Shown piece after piece: positions 1 to 8,359 of a stretch of 64,000 nucleotides of DNA. A program made the position numbers and the translations under genes. How positions within the stretch are numbered: position 1 is the first letter of the stretch; every line of letters begins with the position of its first letter. The DNA comes from Clostridium paridis (GTDB lineage: Bacteria; Bacillota; Clostridia; Clostridiales; Clostridiaceae): assembly GCF_016765615.1 (NCBI RefSeq), contig NZ_JAESWA010000017.1:186001-250000 (forward strand), in the 5' to 3' direction. A model generated the notes under the pieces. It did not search any database and was not told the DNA's origin. It was given only the letters and a program-made list of their open reading frames with translations.

Positions 1-456
1 TAAACAGAAAATACAGAATAAGTATTCTGGAGCTGGTTTAACACCTACATTATCTCCTACACCAATTACAAAAGGTCTTATATATAAAGTTGCACCTGTT
101 CCATAAGGTGGAACATAAGCTTCATTCGCCTTTACAACTTGCTTTACAGCATCAATAAACTTTTCTACTGGTACTTCAGGCATAAGTAATCTTCTACAAC
201 TTCTATTCATTCTTTTTGCATTTTCATCAGCTCTAAAAAGTTGAATTTTACCGTCTTTAGTTTTGTATGCTTTTAGCCCTTCAAAGCATTGTTGTCCATA
301 GTGTAGTGCAGTAGAAGCCTCACTAATTCTTAGCATATTATCTTCTACTAAGTTTCCTTCATCCCATTTTCCGTCTTTCCAAGTAGAAATATAACGGAAG
401 TCAGTTTTCATGTAAGCGAACCCCAAGTTCTGCCAATCAATATTTACTTCTTTCAA
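1..456 (-). CDS. ilvE: Branched-chain amino acid aminotransferase, N-terminal part (runs off window)
   Basis: PLP-dependent transaminase for the last step of Leu/Ile/Val synthesis and the first step of their breakdown. The visible 152 codons match the N-terminal half of group II branched-chain aminotransferases: a DWQNLGFAY start, an [20 protein letters not shown] region (residues about 45-65), then [18 protein letters not shown] and a YIRPFVIG stretch. The catalytic lysine lies beyond the window edge. The start is a TTG at 456, chosen because GGGGG lies just upstream and family similarity begins at once. It is the last gene before the edge, downstream of the carboxypeptidase gene and one palindromic repeat copy. 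A CodY-like box lies about 150 bp upstream. Family assignment is firm. Confidence 0.93.
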   Translation of the reverse strand, partial: MKEVNIDWQNLGFAYMKTDFRYISTWKDGKWDEGNLVEDNMLRISEASTALHYGQQCFEGLKAYKTKDGKIQLFRADENAKRMNRSCRRLLMPEVPVEKFIDAVKQVVKANEAYVPPYGTGATLYIRPFVIGVGDNVGVKPAPEYLFCIFCL

Positions 457-597
457 AATAAATTACCCCCTGTCTTATAGTTTAAAAATTATTGAAATCT
501 AGTGAGTACATTTAAAATCATTTATTAAATGCATTCAGCAAACTTAACTTACTTACCATTCTACAACAAAAATCTAAATATTTATACTTATAGAAGT

Positions 598-612
598 AAC
601 TTTTTGAAAATT
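598..612. promoter_or_regulatory. CodY-like box upstream of ilvE
   Basis: AACTTTTTGAAAATT differs at two of 15 positions from the CodY consensus AATTTTCWGAAAATT. Branched-chain amino acid genes are classic CodY targets in Firmicutes, so the site is plausible, but an AT-rich genome produces such matches by chance. Confidence 0.35.
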
Positions 613-633
613 TTTTCCTATGAAGACAGGTCT

Positions 634-740
634 TATAGGGTTTTTTTATAGAAAACTTAACTCATTCCTGTTTGAATATGTCGGCCTCTGTACATTTTCA
701 GGCATGAATAAGTTATTAGTTGAACTTAAAAAACCCTATA
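634..740 (+). repeat. Palindromic MITE-like repeat, copy 1
   Basis: One of five copies of a roughly 104-bp element. It begins TATAGGGTTTT and ends AAAACCCTATA, with an inner inverted repeat around a GGC(C/T)TCTG loop. This copy is the most diverged: its inner arms read GAATATGTC and ACATTTTC, and its middle stem has CTCATTC against GAATAAG. It lies between the end of the carboxypeptidase gene and ilvE, in the same orientation as copies 2 and 3. Confidence 0.85.
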
Positions 741-751
741 TATTTTAATAT

Positions 752-1837
752 TTAACTAACTAAATCATTAAAACTATCTTTTTTAAAGCTTCTATTTGAA
801 TATAGGTTCTTTCTATAAATCTCCTTACCATCCTTTTTACTCTTTATCCTAACAAAGCCAATATAGTCACCTTTTGAAATATTTTCTTTTGGCTTTATAA
901 AATAAATTTCAGAATCAATTCCTTCCTTTGGTACTTCCATTGAAACCTCAGGCAAATTTAATAATCCAGAAGTTATTAGTTTTTCACTTGGTATACTTAT
1001 TTTAAATAAATCTTTACATTCACTATAATTAGCTTTCACATATTGATAAATTTCATTAGTTTCGTTCCATCTATTTGGACAGTTTAGTACTACGATAATT
1101 ATATCTCTATCTTCATATCTCACTGAAGAAACTAAGCATTTTCCTGCTCCACCAGTATAACCAGTCTTTACACCATTTGCTTCAGGTATAAGTAATAAAA
1201 TCTTATTTATATTAACGTAATCTCTAGTAAAGTTATATTTATCTTTCTTAATTTCTTTAGTTCCAACAATTTCTCTGAATACCTCATTCTCCATAGCCTT
1301 TCTTGTTGCTAATGCTAAGTCATATGCTGTAGAATAATGATTTTCGGTATCTAATCCATGCGGAGAATTAAATGAACTATTAATTAGCCCAATATTTCTA
1401 CTACATTCATTCATATATATATAGAAGTTATCTAAGGTTCCTCCAATATGCTCTGCAATAGCAATTGCTGCATCATTTCCTGATCTATACATAAGCCCAT
1501 AAAGCAATTCTCTAAGTGTAATTTGTTCTCCTGCTCTATATCCAACAGTTGAGCCTTTAATATTAGCAGCACTTTTACTTATCACTACCTTTTCATCAAG
1601 CTTTCCCCTATTTATTGCTACTAGGGAAGTTATGATTTTAGTTGTACTAGCCATAGGCACAATACTATGTGCATTTTTTTCATATAATACAGCCCCGCTT
1701 TTACCATCAATAGCTACTGCTGCTCTTGCATCTACCCTCATTACTTTTTCTTTTACAGCAGGTTTAACTTTTGCAAATACGTTTTGCTGTATAACTAACA
1801 TAAATATTAATATAAATGAACCTATTTTATACTTCAT
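752..1837 (-). CDS. D-alanyl-D-alanine carboxypeptidase (DacF/DacB type)
   Basis: Serine D,D-carboxypeptidase (peptidase S11) that trims the terminal D-Ala of peptidoglycan stem peptides outside the membrane. The 361-residue protein starts with a signal peptide (residues 1-22) and carries the three penicillin-binding motifs: STTK at 64-67 (nucleophile Ser64), SGN at 119-121 and KTG at 224-226. A C-terminal beta domain follows from about 275. The start ATG has GGGTGATT upstream. It is divergent from ytfI/ytfJ, which in related clostridia are also found beside a sporulation carboxypeptidase, so a spore-cortex role is plausible but not shown. A second paralog lies at 39189-40361. Confidence 0.9.
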   Translation of the reverse strand: MKYKIGSFILIFMLVIQQNVFAKVKPAVKEKVMRVDARAAVAIDGKSGAVLYEKNAHSIVPMASTTKIITSLVAINRGKLDEKVVISKSAANIKGSTVGYRAGEQITLRELLYGLMYRSGNDAAIAIAEHIGGTLDNFYIYMNECSRNIGLINSSFNSPHGLDTENHYSTAYDLALATRKAMENEVFREIVGTKEIKKDKYNFTRDYVNINKILLLIPEANGVKTGYTGGAGKCLVSSVRYEDRDIIIVVLNCPNRWNETNEIYQYVKANYSECKDLFKISIPSEKLITSGLLNLPEVSMEVPKEGIDSEIYFIKPKENISKGDYIGFVRIKSKKDGKEIYRKNLYSNRSFKKDSFNDLVS

Positions 1838-1949
1838 ATAATCACCCCATTTATATTTTGCATATAAAACAAATTTTAATTCATTCGTTATATGTATAAT
1901 TATGGAACAATTGGTTAAAATAATTATTAAATCCTAGGTGGTGAATTAT

Positions 1950-2495
1950 ATGTTTTATGCCCTTTTTACTTTATTTCTAATTATAATATTATTTCCTATT
2001 CCAATTAAATTTAGAGTTGAAATTGATGAATTTAAGATTAAAGTATTTCTATATAAAAAACTAATTTTGGATAAGGATATTTTTTCATTAATAAAAAAAG
2101 AAAAACCAAAAACAAAAGAAAAGAAGAAAGACACAAGAAAATATAAACTAGATTATATAAATATAGTTAATTCTTTAAAAAAATCAACCTTTAAACCTAT
2201 ATTAAAATATAGACTCCAAATAGATTATGATTTATCTGATGCTTATCCAACTGCAATATTAAATGGATTAATTACACCACTAGCATATGTAATTCATGGT
2301 CAATTAATTAGATTTTTAAAAGTTACAAATTACAAAATTAATATAACACCTATATTTAATAATAGTTTTTATTTATATTTTTCATTTAAAGGAATAATTT
2401 ATGTAAATTTAGTTAAAATAACTATTATTGGTTTTAAAATTATGAAACATATTAAAAAGGAGGTGTCCCCTTTAAGGGAAGCATATGGACAATAG
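1950..2495 (+). CDS. ytfI: DUF2953 family membrane-anchored protein (YtfI-like)
   Basis: A 181-residue protein with one N-terminal membrane segment (FYALFTLFLIIILFPIPI), then a basic region rich in KEKPKTKEKKK, a conserved YDLSDAYPTAILNGLITPL-type core (roughly residues 95-115) and a hydrophobic C-terminus. This matches DUF2953 proteins such as B. subtilis YtfI, usually encoded just before ytfJ. Biochemical function is unknown. The ATG at 1950 was preferred over GTG at 1938 because AGGTGG (1936-1941) sits 8 bp before it. The end overlaps ytfJ by 11 bp, which suggests translational coupling. Confidence 0.8.
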   Translation: MFYALFTLFLIIILFPIPIKFRVEIDEFKIKVFLYKKLILDKDIFSLIKKEKPKTKEKKKDTRKYKLDYINIVNSLKKSTFKPILKYRLQIDYDLSDAYPTAILNGLITPLAYVIHGQLIRFLKVTNYKINITPIFNNSFYLYFSFKGIIYVNLVKITIIGFKIMKHIKKEVSPLREAYGQ

Positions 2496-2910
2496 TCATC
2501 CAATTGAAAACTTAATGAGATGTACCATGGAAAATCTAATTCAAATGATAGATGTTAATACAGTAATAGGTGATACAGTTCAAACTAACGATGGTAGCTT
2601 CATAATACCTATATCAAAAGTAAGCTTTGGTTTTGCTTCTGGTGGAAGTGAATTTGGTGCTGAAAAAACTAATAAAGCTACAACCTCAGATTTTCCATTT
2701 GGTGGAGGTTCAGGTGCTGGAGTATCTGTTAAACCTGTAGCATTTTTGGTCTTAAGAGAGAATTCTATTAGACTCTTACCTGTAGATGTAAATAATACTT
2801 ATGATAGAATCGTTGATACAATTCCTCAAATTATTGAAATTATAAAAGAAAGTATGAACAAACAACCAAAAAGCAATTGTTATTCAAGTGAAACTCCTAA
2901 AAATGAATAA
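2485..2910 (+). CDS. ytfJ: GerW family sporulation protein YtfJ
   Basis: A 141-residue protein with the family landmarks: N-terminal HPIENLMRCTMENLIQMIDVN, a VIGDTVQTNDGSFIIPISKV segment at about 30-50, a glycine-rich FGFASGGSEFG / FPFGGGSGAG core, and FLVLRENSIRLLPVD near 92-106. In B. subtilis YtfJ/GerW is a spore protein needed for normal germination, expressed in the forespore. The start ATG follows AAGGGAAG and overlaps the ytfI end. A 14-bp-stem terminator follows directly, so ytfI-ytfJ looks like a two-gene operon. Confidence 0.9.
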   Translation: MDNSHPIENLMRCTMENLIQMIDVNTVIGDTVQTNDGSFIIPISKVSFGFASGGSEFGAEKTNKATTSDFPFGGGSGAGVSVKPVAFLVLRENSIRLLPVDVNNTYDRIVDTIPQIIEIIKESMNKQPKSNCYSSETPKNE

Positions 2911-2913
2911 AAT

Positions 2914-2947
2914 AAGAGCATCATAAATTAATTTTTATGATGCTCTT
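2914..2947. terminator. Bidirectional intrinsic terminator between ytfJ and scpB
   Basis: Perfect 14-bp stem AAGAGCATCATAAA / TTTATGATGCTCTT with a 6-nt loop, placed between convergent ytfJ and scpB and next to repeat copy 2. Confidence 0.85.
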
Positions 2948-2950
2948 ATA

Positions 2951-3053
2951 TATAGGGTTTTTTATAGGAAACTTAACTTATTCTTGTTCGAAAATGTCGG
3001 CTTCTGGACATTTTCAGGCACGAATAAGTTATTAGTTGAACTTAAAACCCTAT
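2951..3053 (+). repeat. Palindromic MITE-like repeat, copy 2
   Basis: Full-length copy. TATAGGGTTTT faces AAAACCCTAT; the middle stem pairs AACTTATTC with GAATAAGTT; the inner stem GAAAATGTC / GACATTTTC encloses GGCTTCTG. Its right end stops 2 bp before the scpB stop codon. It lacks the final TA that is present in the other copies. Confidence 0.9.
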
Positions 3054-3055
3054 TT

Positions 3056-3664
3056 TTACTCCATAGTTTCAAATTCTTCTTTAATTTCTTCTTCTTCCTC
3101 GTCTGCTGCTACAAAAAGATCTATAGATGGCATTTCCTTTAAATCTTGTAGTCCAAAAGCCCTTAAAAATTCTTCAGTTGTTCCATATAAAATTGGTCTT
3201 CCTGGAACATCTAATCTTCCTACTTCTTTAATTAAGTTTCTCTCCTGAAGCTTTTGAAGAGCTGAATCACTCTTTACACCTCTTATATCATCAATATCGA
3301 TTCTTGTGATTGGTTGCTTATATGCAATTATAGCTAAACTTTCTAAAGAAGCTTGAGATAAAGATTGTCTGATATTTTTCTTTAATAATTTTTGTATGTA
3401 ATCACTATATTGAGGCTTAGTTACAAATTGATACGCATTTTGGATAGATATTAGCTTAATACCTCTTACTTCATCTTCAAAATCCTTTTCCATTTCCTTA
3501 AGTAGAAGTTCACATTCATCTAAGCTGCATTCAATTATATTTGCAATATCTCTCGCTGGTAAAGGCTCTCCAGCCGTGAATAATAATGCCTCAATAATAG
3601 ACTTTAAAGTTTCTTTTTTTGAAACCTGCTTAAATTCAAACTGATTTATGTCAATACTACTCAT
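3056..3664 (-). CDS. scpB: Segregation and condensation protein B
   Basis: Winged-helix partner of the SMC-ScpA complex, which compacts and segregates chromosomes. The 202 residues show the duplicated winged-helix layout: helix-turn-helix 1 around LKSIIEALLFTAGEPLPARDI (about 18-40) and helix-turn-helix 2 around ESLAIIAYKQPITRIDIDDIRGV (about 108-130), then GRPILYGTTEEFLRAFGL (155-172) and an acidic tail with a run of glutamates. The start ATG follows GGAGAA. It overlaps scpA by 8 bp, the usual scpA-scpB coupling. The 3' end abuts repeat copy 2. Confidence 0.95.
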   Translation of the reverse strand: MSSIDINQFEFKQVSKKETLKSIIEALLFTAGEPLPARDIANIIECSLDECELLLKEMEKDFEDEVRGIKLISIQNAYQFVTKPQYSDYIQKLLKKNIRQSLSQASLESLAIIAYKQPITRIDIDDIRGVKSDSALQKLQERNLIKEVGRLDVPGRPILYGTTEEFLRAFGLQDLKEMPSIDLFVAADEEEEEIKEEFETME

Positions 3665-4409
3665 TATCTATTCTCCTTTTAATAAGAATTTCACCAAAAC
3701 TGCCTGTCTGGTATACATTTACAACTTTTTCCTTAATCAACTCAAGCAGTGCTAGAAATATAACTACTGTCTCCATTTTACATTCACTTGAACTTATTAG
3801 CTCATCAAAGGAATATGTTTTCCCTTCTAGTATGTAATTTCTTAAATCTGTCATTTTATCTTCCATTCTATATCTATCAAGTTGAACGGTTTTACTCATA
3901 TTTGAGTCTGAAACATCATTTTTTCTATTTCTTACTCTTTCCATTAGTTCATTATATATTTTATATAAGCTTAGCATCGTAACGTTTTTAAGAAGATCTT
4001 CATTTGATACATCTGACTTTTCTTCAGGAATAATCTCAGGTTTCTTTGAAAAAACAATCCCTGTATATAAGCTTTTTTCTCGTAAGTACTCAGCTGCTGC
4101 TTTAAACTTTCTATATTGAACAAGCTTTTCAACTAAAGATAATTTAGGATTTTGATCGTCTTCATTTTCATCCTTTGCTTTAGGAAGGAGCATTTTTGAT
4201 TTTATCTCTATCAATGTAGCAGCAATAACTATGAATTCTGAAGTTATTTCTAAGTCCATCTCCTTCATGCTTTGCAAATGCTCTAAGTATTGATTTGTTA
4301 TTTCAAAAATCTTTATATTATATATGTCCATCTTATTTTTTCTAATAAGATGGAGCAATAAATCAAAAGGACCCTCAAAGTCCGCAATTTTTACTTTTAA
4401 AGCTTCCAT
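3657..4409 (-). CDS. scpA: Segregation and condensation protein A
   Basis: Kleisin subunit that bridges the SMC heads with ScpB. The 250 residues start with the signature FEGPFDLLLHLIRKNKMDIY (about 12-31), followed by ITNQYLEHL and EFIVIAATLIEIKSKMLLP, all typical of ScpA. The charged middle is variable and the C-terminal winged helix (about 195-245) ends the protein. Start ATG with AGGAGAG. It is first in a two-gene operon with scpB. Confidence 0.95.
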   Translation of the reverse strand: MEALKVKIADFEGPFDLLLHLIRKNKMDIYNIKIFEITNQYLEHLQSMKEMDLEITSEFIVIAATLIEIKSKMLLPKAKDENEDDQNPKLSLVEKLVQYRKFKAAAEYLREKSLYTGIVFSKKPEIIPEEKSDVSNEDLLKNVTMLSLYKIYNELMERVRNRKNDVSDSNMSKTVQLDRYRMEDKMTDLRNYILEGKTYSFDELISSSECKMETVVIFLALLELIKEKVVNVYQTGSFGEILIKRRIDNE

Positions 4410-4513
4410 TAAATATCTCTCCTAAATTATTTATGAACATATTATATAATACCATCTCATTAGTTATTTAACAATTAGGAATGTAATTTAATGGTACTAA
4501 ATATAGATATCTT

Positions 4514-5017
4514 TTACGCATTTATAATCTCTTTAATTCTTTCTACAGTTTCACTTACAGTAAGATCACTTGTATCAATCTTAATTGTATTCATATCTTT
4601 ATATAGTTTAAGACGGTCTAGGCTTCTATTTATACAGTCTTCATCTCTTAAGTTGTTTTCTACATCTTTTCCTATTCTTTTTCTTAAACCTTCTTCAGAA
4701 CACATAAGCGTAATTTTGTAAACTTCATATTCTATATTATCGAGATTTTTTAAAATACTTTCAAATATCTCTTCTAAATGAATTACCCAATTAAATACTA
4801 TATATTCGATGGAAGAATTATTTAAAAAACTATTTAACATATAATTTATGTTCTTTTGTACCATTTCTATATTTTCTTCATTAGCTACAAATGGATTTAT
4901 CATCCAGCACCAATCACCATCAAGCCATACAGAATTATCTAAGCTTTTATATAATTCTCTACAGGTAGTAGTTTTGCCTATACCCATTGCACCATTAATA
5001 ATTACTAACTTTTTCAT
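4514..5017 (-). CDS. P-loop NTPase, small-molecule kinase-like
   Basis: A 167-residue protein with a clear Walker A P-loop, GAMGIGKTT at residues 9-17, next to the N-terminal strand LVIING. The layout (P-loop, WLDGDWCW at about 31-38, an LRKR lid-like region near 112, C-terminal helix) resembles small nucleoside or shikimate kinase-like proteins annotated as AAA ATPase or kinase of unknown substrate. The substrate cannot be named. ATG preceded by GGAGGG. It diverges from the DUF2161 gene with repeat copy 3 in between, and is not in an obvious operon with scpA. Confidence 0.7.
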   Translation of the reverse strand: MKKLVIINGAMGIGKTTTCRELYKSLDNSVWLDGDWCWMINPFVANEENIEMVQKNINYMLNSFLNNSSIEYIVFNWVIHLEEIFESILKNLDNIEYEVYKITLMCSEEGLRKRIGKDVENNLRDEDCINRSLDRLKLYKDMNTIKIDTSDLTVSETVERIKEIINA

Positions 5018-5111
5018 ATATCCTACCCTCCATTATCAATTCCCTAAATTTAATTATACCATATTCTCTATATTCCTTGAGTAACTCTTATTAATTAGTT
5101 AAAATGGATTC

Positions 5112-5215
5112 TATAGGGTTTTTGATAGGAAACTTAACTTATACTTGTTTGAAAATGTCGTCTTCTGGACATTTTCAGGCATGTATAAGTTATTAGTTGA
5201 ACTTAAAACCCTATA
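5112..5215 (+). repeat. Palindromic MITE-like repeat, copy 3
   Basis: A 104-bp copy with TATAGGG and CCCTATA ends. Its middle stem has a compensated change: AACTTATAC pairs with GTATAAGTT, where copy 2 has AACTTATTC with GAATAAGTT. It sits in the divergent spacer between the P-loop kinase and the DUF2161 gene and ends 25 bp before the latter's ATG. The frame of that gene stays open through the element, which can mislead start calling. Confidence 0.9.
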
Positions 5216-5240
5216 TATAAGTTTCAAAAGGAGACATAAA

Positions 5241-5960
5241 ATGAGTGATATTGTTCTTGAAAGAGATATGTATATCCCTGTCAGAGATTTTTTTATAAGT
5301 AAAGGATATGAAGTAAGAAGTGAAGTTAATAATTGCGATGTCTGCGCCATGAAGGGTGATGAGCTCATTATAATAGAACTAAAGAAAAATTTAAGCGTTG
5401 ATCTTTTAGTTCAAGGTGCAAAAAGACAAAAGACAGCTGATCTTGTATATATAGCTATTCCAAAGCCTAAAAAGCGTACAAGCTTCTCTAAATGGAGAGA
5501 CATTTGCCATTTAATAAAAAGGTTAGAACTTGGTTTAATATTAGTCTCAAGTAAAAAGACCATTGAAATAGCTATTCATCCAGAAGCTTTTGATAGAGAT
5601 AAAAGTATTAGACAAAATAAAAGAAAACGTGATAAGCTTATAAAAGAATTCAATGGCAGACATTTAGATATGAATGTAGGAGGAAGCACTGGAGAAAAGC
5701 TAATGACTTCCTATAAAGAAGATGCTTTATATATTGCCTGTTGTTTACATATGTATGGTCCACTGTCTGCGGCTAAGTTAAAAAAGCTTGGAGCTGATGC
5801 TAAAAAAACCTACTCTATAGTTTATAATAATCACTATGGATGGTTTAAAAAGATTGATAAGGGAGTCTATTCTCTTACAGATGAAGGCATTAAAGCCCTT
5901 TCTACATTTAAAGAAATTATAGAAATATTAAAAACTAATATTCAAAATTTCAATGGATAG
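5241..5960 (+). CDS. DUF2161 family protein, PD-(D/E)XK nuclease-like fold
   Basis: A 239-residue cytoplasmic protein. The N-terminal part holds a restriction-enzyme-like core: Glu28, then CDV (Asp33), then IIELKK with Glu46 and Lys48, the D-x12-E-x-K arrangement of PD-(D/E)XK phosphodiesterases, followed by VQGAKRQKTADLVYIAIPKPKK. The C-terminal half (about 175-235) looks like a winged helix. DUF2161 has no known cellular role. The ATG at 5241 was chosen for AGGAG 9 bp upstream; an in-frame upstream extension is only the repeat element read as protein. A nuclease activity is inference. Confidence 0.75.
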   Translation: MSDIVLERDMYIPVRDFFISKGYEVRSEVNNCDVCAMKGDELIIIELKKNLSVDLLVQGAKRQKTADLVYIAIPKPKKRTSFSKWRDICHLIKRLELGLILVSSKKTIEIAIHPEAFDRDKSIRQNKRKRDKLIKEFNGRHLDMNVGGSTGEKLMTSYKEDALYIACCLHMYGPLSAAKLKKLGADAKKTYSIVYNNHYGWFKKIDKGVYSLTDEGIKALSTFKEIIEILKTNIQNFNG

Positions 5961-6019
5961 AATTTTAATTACTATCCATTTACTTTAATTAGATTTATTT
6001 CATTATTAAGGGGGGGATT

Positions 6020-7384
6020 ATGATGAAATTAATATCGTTATTTTCAGACAAGAAGTTTTTTAAAGAAACTATTAAGTTAGCACTACCTATAGCCACCCAA
6101 AACTTTATATTATCCTCATTAAATCTTTTCGATAATATAATAATTGGCGGTTTAGGTGAAGTTGCTATTGCAAGTGTTGGTCTTGCAAATCAATTCTTTT
6201 TCTTATTAAACTTAGTTTTATTTGGGGTTGTAAGTGGTGCTTCAATATTTACAGCTCAATATTGGGGAAAGAAAGATACAACCAACATAAAAAGAGTTCT
6301 TGGACTATGTTTGATTACCGCAATATTTGCATCAGCTATCTTTACACTTTTCGCACTTATAATGCCAAATACTATTTTAAGCATTTTCTCAAATGACCCT
6401 GAAGTTATAAATATGGGCGGAAATTATCTTAGAATAATTTCTTTAAGTTATATATTTACTGCTATTTCCTTTGCTTATTCTGTTACTTTAAGAAGTATTG
6501 GACATGTAAAAGCACCAATGATCGTAAGCGTAATTGCTCTTGGCATAAATACCATCTTAAACTTTGCCTTAGTTTATGGAGTTGGAAGCTATAAAGGTAT
6601 TGGCGTTTATGGATCAGCTATAGCTACACTAATAGCAAGATTGCTTGAATTTGCAATGATGCTATATATAGTATATAAGCTAAAAACCCCAGTAGCAGCT
6701 TCAATAAAAGAACTATCTGATTTATCATTTGAGTTTATTAAAAAATTCTTTAAAATCACAATACCAGTTATATTAAATGAAAGCTTATGGGCACTAGGAG
6801 TTACTGTTTACTCTGTAATATACGCACATATGGGAACTTCTGTAATAGCAGCAACTAACATAGTAAGTACAATTGATAGACTTGCAATGGTAATTTTCTT
6901 TGGCTTTGGTAATGCTGCTGCAATTATGATTGGAAATAAAATTGGTGAAAAAGATGAAAAAAGTGCATTTTTATATGCTAATAGATTTATTATATTAAAT
7001 CCTCTTCTAGGGATATTAATGGGTGTCTTAATATATATAGGTGCGCCTTCAATACTTTTTGCTTATAATGTATCAGCCGAAGTTCATAATTATTCAAATT
7101 CCATGTTACACGTTTTAGGAATCTTTTTATGTTTTAAGGTATTTAATTATACAAATGTTGTTGGGATATTAAGAAGCGGTGGAGATACGAAGTATTGTCT
7201 CTTCTTAGATATAGGTGGAATGTGGTTAGTAGGAGTTCCACTCGTAGCATTAACTGGATTATACTTTCACCTTCCTATAGAAAAAGTTTATATTTTTGTA
7301 TTCATGGAGGAGATTGCTAAATTTATAGTAGGACTTCCTAGAATTGCTTCTAAGAAATGGATAAACAATCTTGTTGTACATTAA
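6020..7384 (+). CDS. MATE family efflux transporter
   Basis: Multidrug and toxin extrusion antiporter that probably uses Na+ or H+ gradients. The 454 residues form 12 predicted membrane helices in two six-helix halves. The first half opens with LALPIATQNFILSSLNLFDNIIIGGLG and ALGINTILNFALVYG sits before the mid-point; the second half opens with FKITIPVILNESLWALGVTVYSV. Typical MATE length is 450-480. Start ATG after GGGGGG. The gene stands alone and is closed by a strong terminator. The substrate is unknown. Confidence 0.9.
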   Translation: MMKLISLFSDKKFFKETIKLALPIATQNFILSSLNLFDNIIIGGLGEVAIASVGLANQFFFLLNLVLFGVVSGASIFTAQYWGKKDTTNIKRVLGLCLITAIFASAIFTLFALIMPNTILSIFSNDPEVINMGGNYLRIISLSYIFTAISFAYSVTLRSIGHVKAPMIVSVIALGINTILNFALVYGVGSYKGIGVYGSAIATLIARLLEFAMMLYIVYKLKTPVAASIKELSDLSFEFIKKFFKITIPVILNESLWALGVTVYSVIYAHMGTSVIAATNIVSTIDRLAMVIFFGFGNAAAIMIGNKIGEKDEKSAFLYANRFIILNPLLGILMGVLIYIGAPSILFAYNVSAEVHNYSNSMLHVLGIFLCFKVFNYTNVVGILRSGGDTKYCLFLDIGGMWLVGVPLVALTGLYFHLPIEKVYIFVFMEEIAKFIVGLPRIASKKWINNLVVH

Positions 7385-7390
7385 TTAAAT

Positions 7391-7430
7391 AAAAGCAGGT
7401 ATTTCAAAGAAAATTGAAGTACCTGCTTTT
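7391..7430. terminator. Bidirectional terminator, MATE gene / histidine kinase gene
   Basis: A 17-bp stem beginning AAAAGCAGGTA and ending TACCTGCTTTT, with one G-U pair, between two convergent genes. The histidine kinase stop codon overlaps its last bases. Confidence 0.85.
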
Positions 7431-8334
7431 AAATATTATTAAATTTAATCTTCCATTTTATCTTAATTGTTAAAACTCCATCGTATAAAATAGCTTCCAC
7501 TTCATGTCCTAACTGTTCTAATAAAGCTTTAGTAATACATAAACCTAACCCTGAATTTTTTTCACTCCTAGCTAAATCTGCTGTAAAAAATCTATCAAAT
7601 ATATGAGTGATATTTTCCTCATTTATATTCGGAGCATCATTTTTAAATTCTGTTATAATATAGTTATTTTCTTGTCTTAGGTTTATATCTACTCTATTCT
7701 TTCCATGCTCTAAAACATTATTAATTAGGTTAGAAAATATCCTTATTACTGCTTTCTCATCAGAAATAATTTTAGGAACATTTTCTTCAATATTAACATT
7801 TGGTTCGATGTTTTTATTTATAAAATCCTCATAAAATAATGCCAGAGTTTCACATAGCATATCACCTAGGCTAACTGACTTTAAATCAAATTTATACTCT
7901 TTACCCTCAATTCTAGATAAATCATAGAAACTTGTAATTAGGCTTTGAAGAGTTCCTGTTCTTCTTTCTACTATCTCTAAATATCTGTCCTTTTCTTCTT
8001 TAGATATATTGCCATCTTTTATTAATTGTATATATCCCATTATAGAAGTTAACGGTGTTCTTAAATCATGTGATAAGTTAGCTATACTCTCTCTAAGTTT
8101 CTCTTCATCACTTTTAATTTTTACATTTACCTTTTGTTGAATTTCATATAAATTATTTATATTTACAACAAGGTTTTCTATATCCTTATCTAAGCCCGTC
8201 ATTCTGACATTAGAGTATTCTCCTTTGCTTTTACTAACTTGCTTTGAGATGTACCTAATATCATACTTTAGCCTTAAAGTATAAGAGAGCAAAAAGATTA
8301 AAATTATTATTAATATAGCTATTATCCAAATCAT
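7429..8334 (-). CDS. Sensor histidine kinase (partner of ABC/response regulator operon)
   Basis: Membrane-bound two-component kinase of 301 residues. One N-terminal membrane helix (residues 2-20) with almost no extracellular part, a short linker, then the dimerisation/phosphoacceptor helix with NLSHDLRTPLTS (His89) and an HATPase domain with an N-box around SNLINNVLEHG (201-211) and G-box GLGLCI (262-267). The ATG at 8334 has AAAGGAGAG upstream and is better than the in-frame TTG at 8352. Kinases with no real sensor domain next to an ABC transporter usually sense flux through it (BceS/GraS type). Last gene of a response regulator-ATPase-permease-kinase cluster. Confidence 0.88.
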   Translation of the reverse strand: MIWIIAILIIILIFLLSYTLRLKYDIRYISKQVSKSKGEYSNVRMTGLDKDIENLVVNINNLYEIQQKVNVKIKSDEEKLRESIANLSHDLRTPLTSIMGYIQLIKDGNISKEEKDRYLEIVERRTGTLQSLITSFYDLSRIEGKEYKFDLKSVSLGDMLCETLALFYEDFINKNIEPNVNIEENVPKIISDEKAVIRIFSNLINNVLEHGKNRVDINLRQENNYIITEFKNDAPNINEENITHIFDRFFTADLARSEKNSGLGLCITKALLEQLGHEVEAILYDGVLTIKIKWKIKFNNI

Positions 8335-8359
8335 TTTACTCTCTCCTTTCAAAATTCTT

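Noticed and set aside
457-633. T-box leader upstream of ilvE
   Set aside because: The conserved T-box sequence AGGGTGGNACCGCG and a terminator helix are absent.
1632-1841. Plus-strand ORF of 69 codons inside the carboxypeptidase gene
   Set aside because: Antisense shadow of a well-supported gene; no ribosome site of note and no recognisable family.
5145-5240. N-terminal extension of the DUF2161 protein through repeat copy 3
   Set aside because: The frame stays open through the element, but it reads the palindromic repeat as protein; AGGAG and ATG at 5241 fit the family start.
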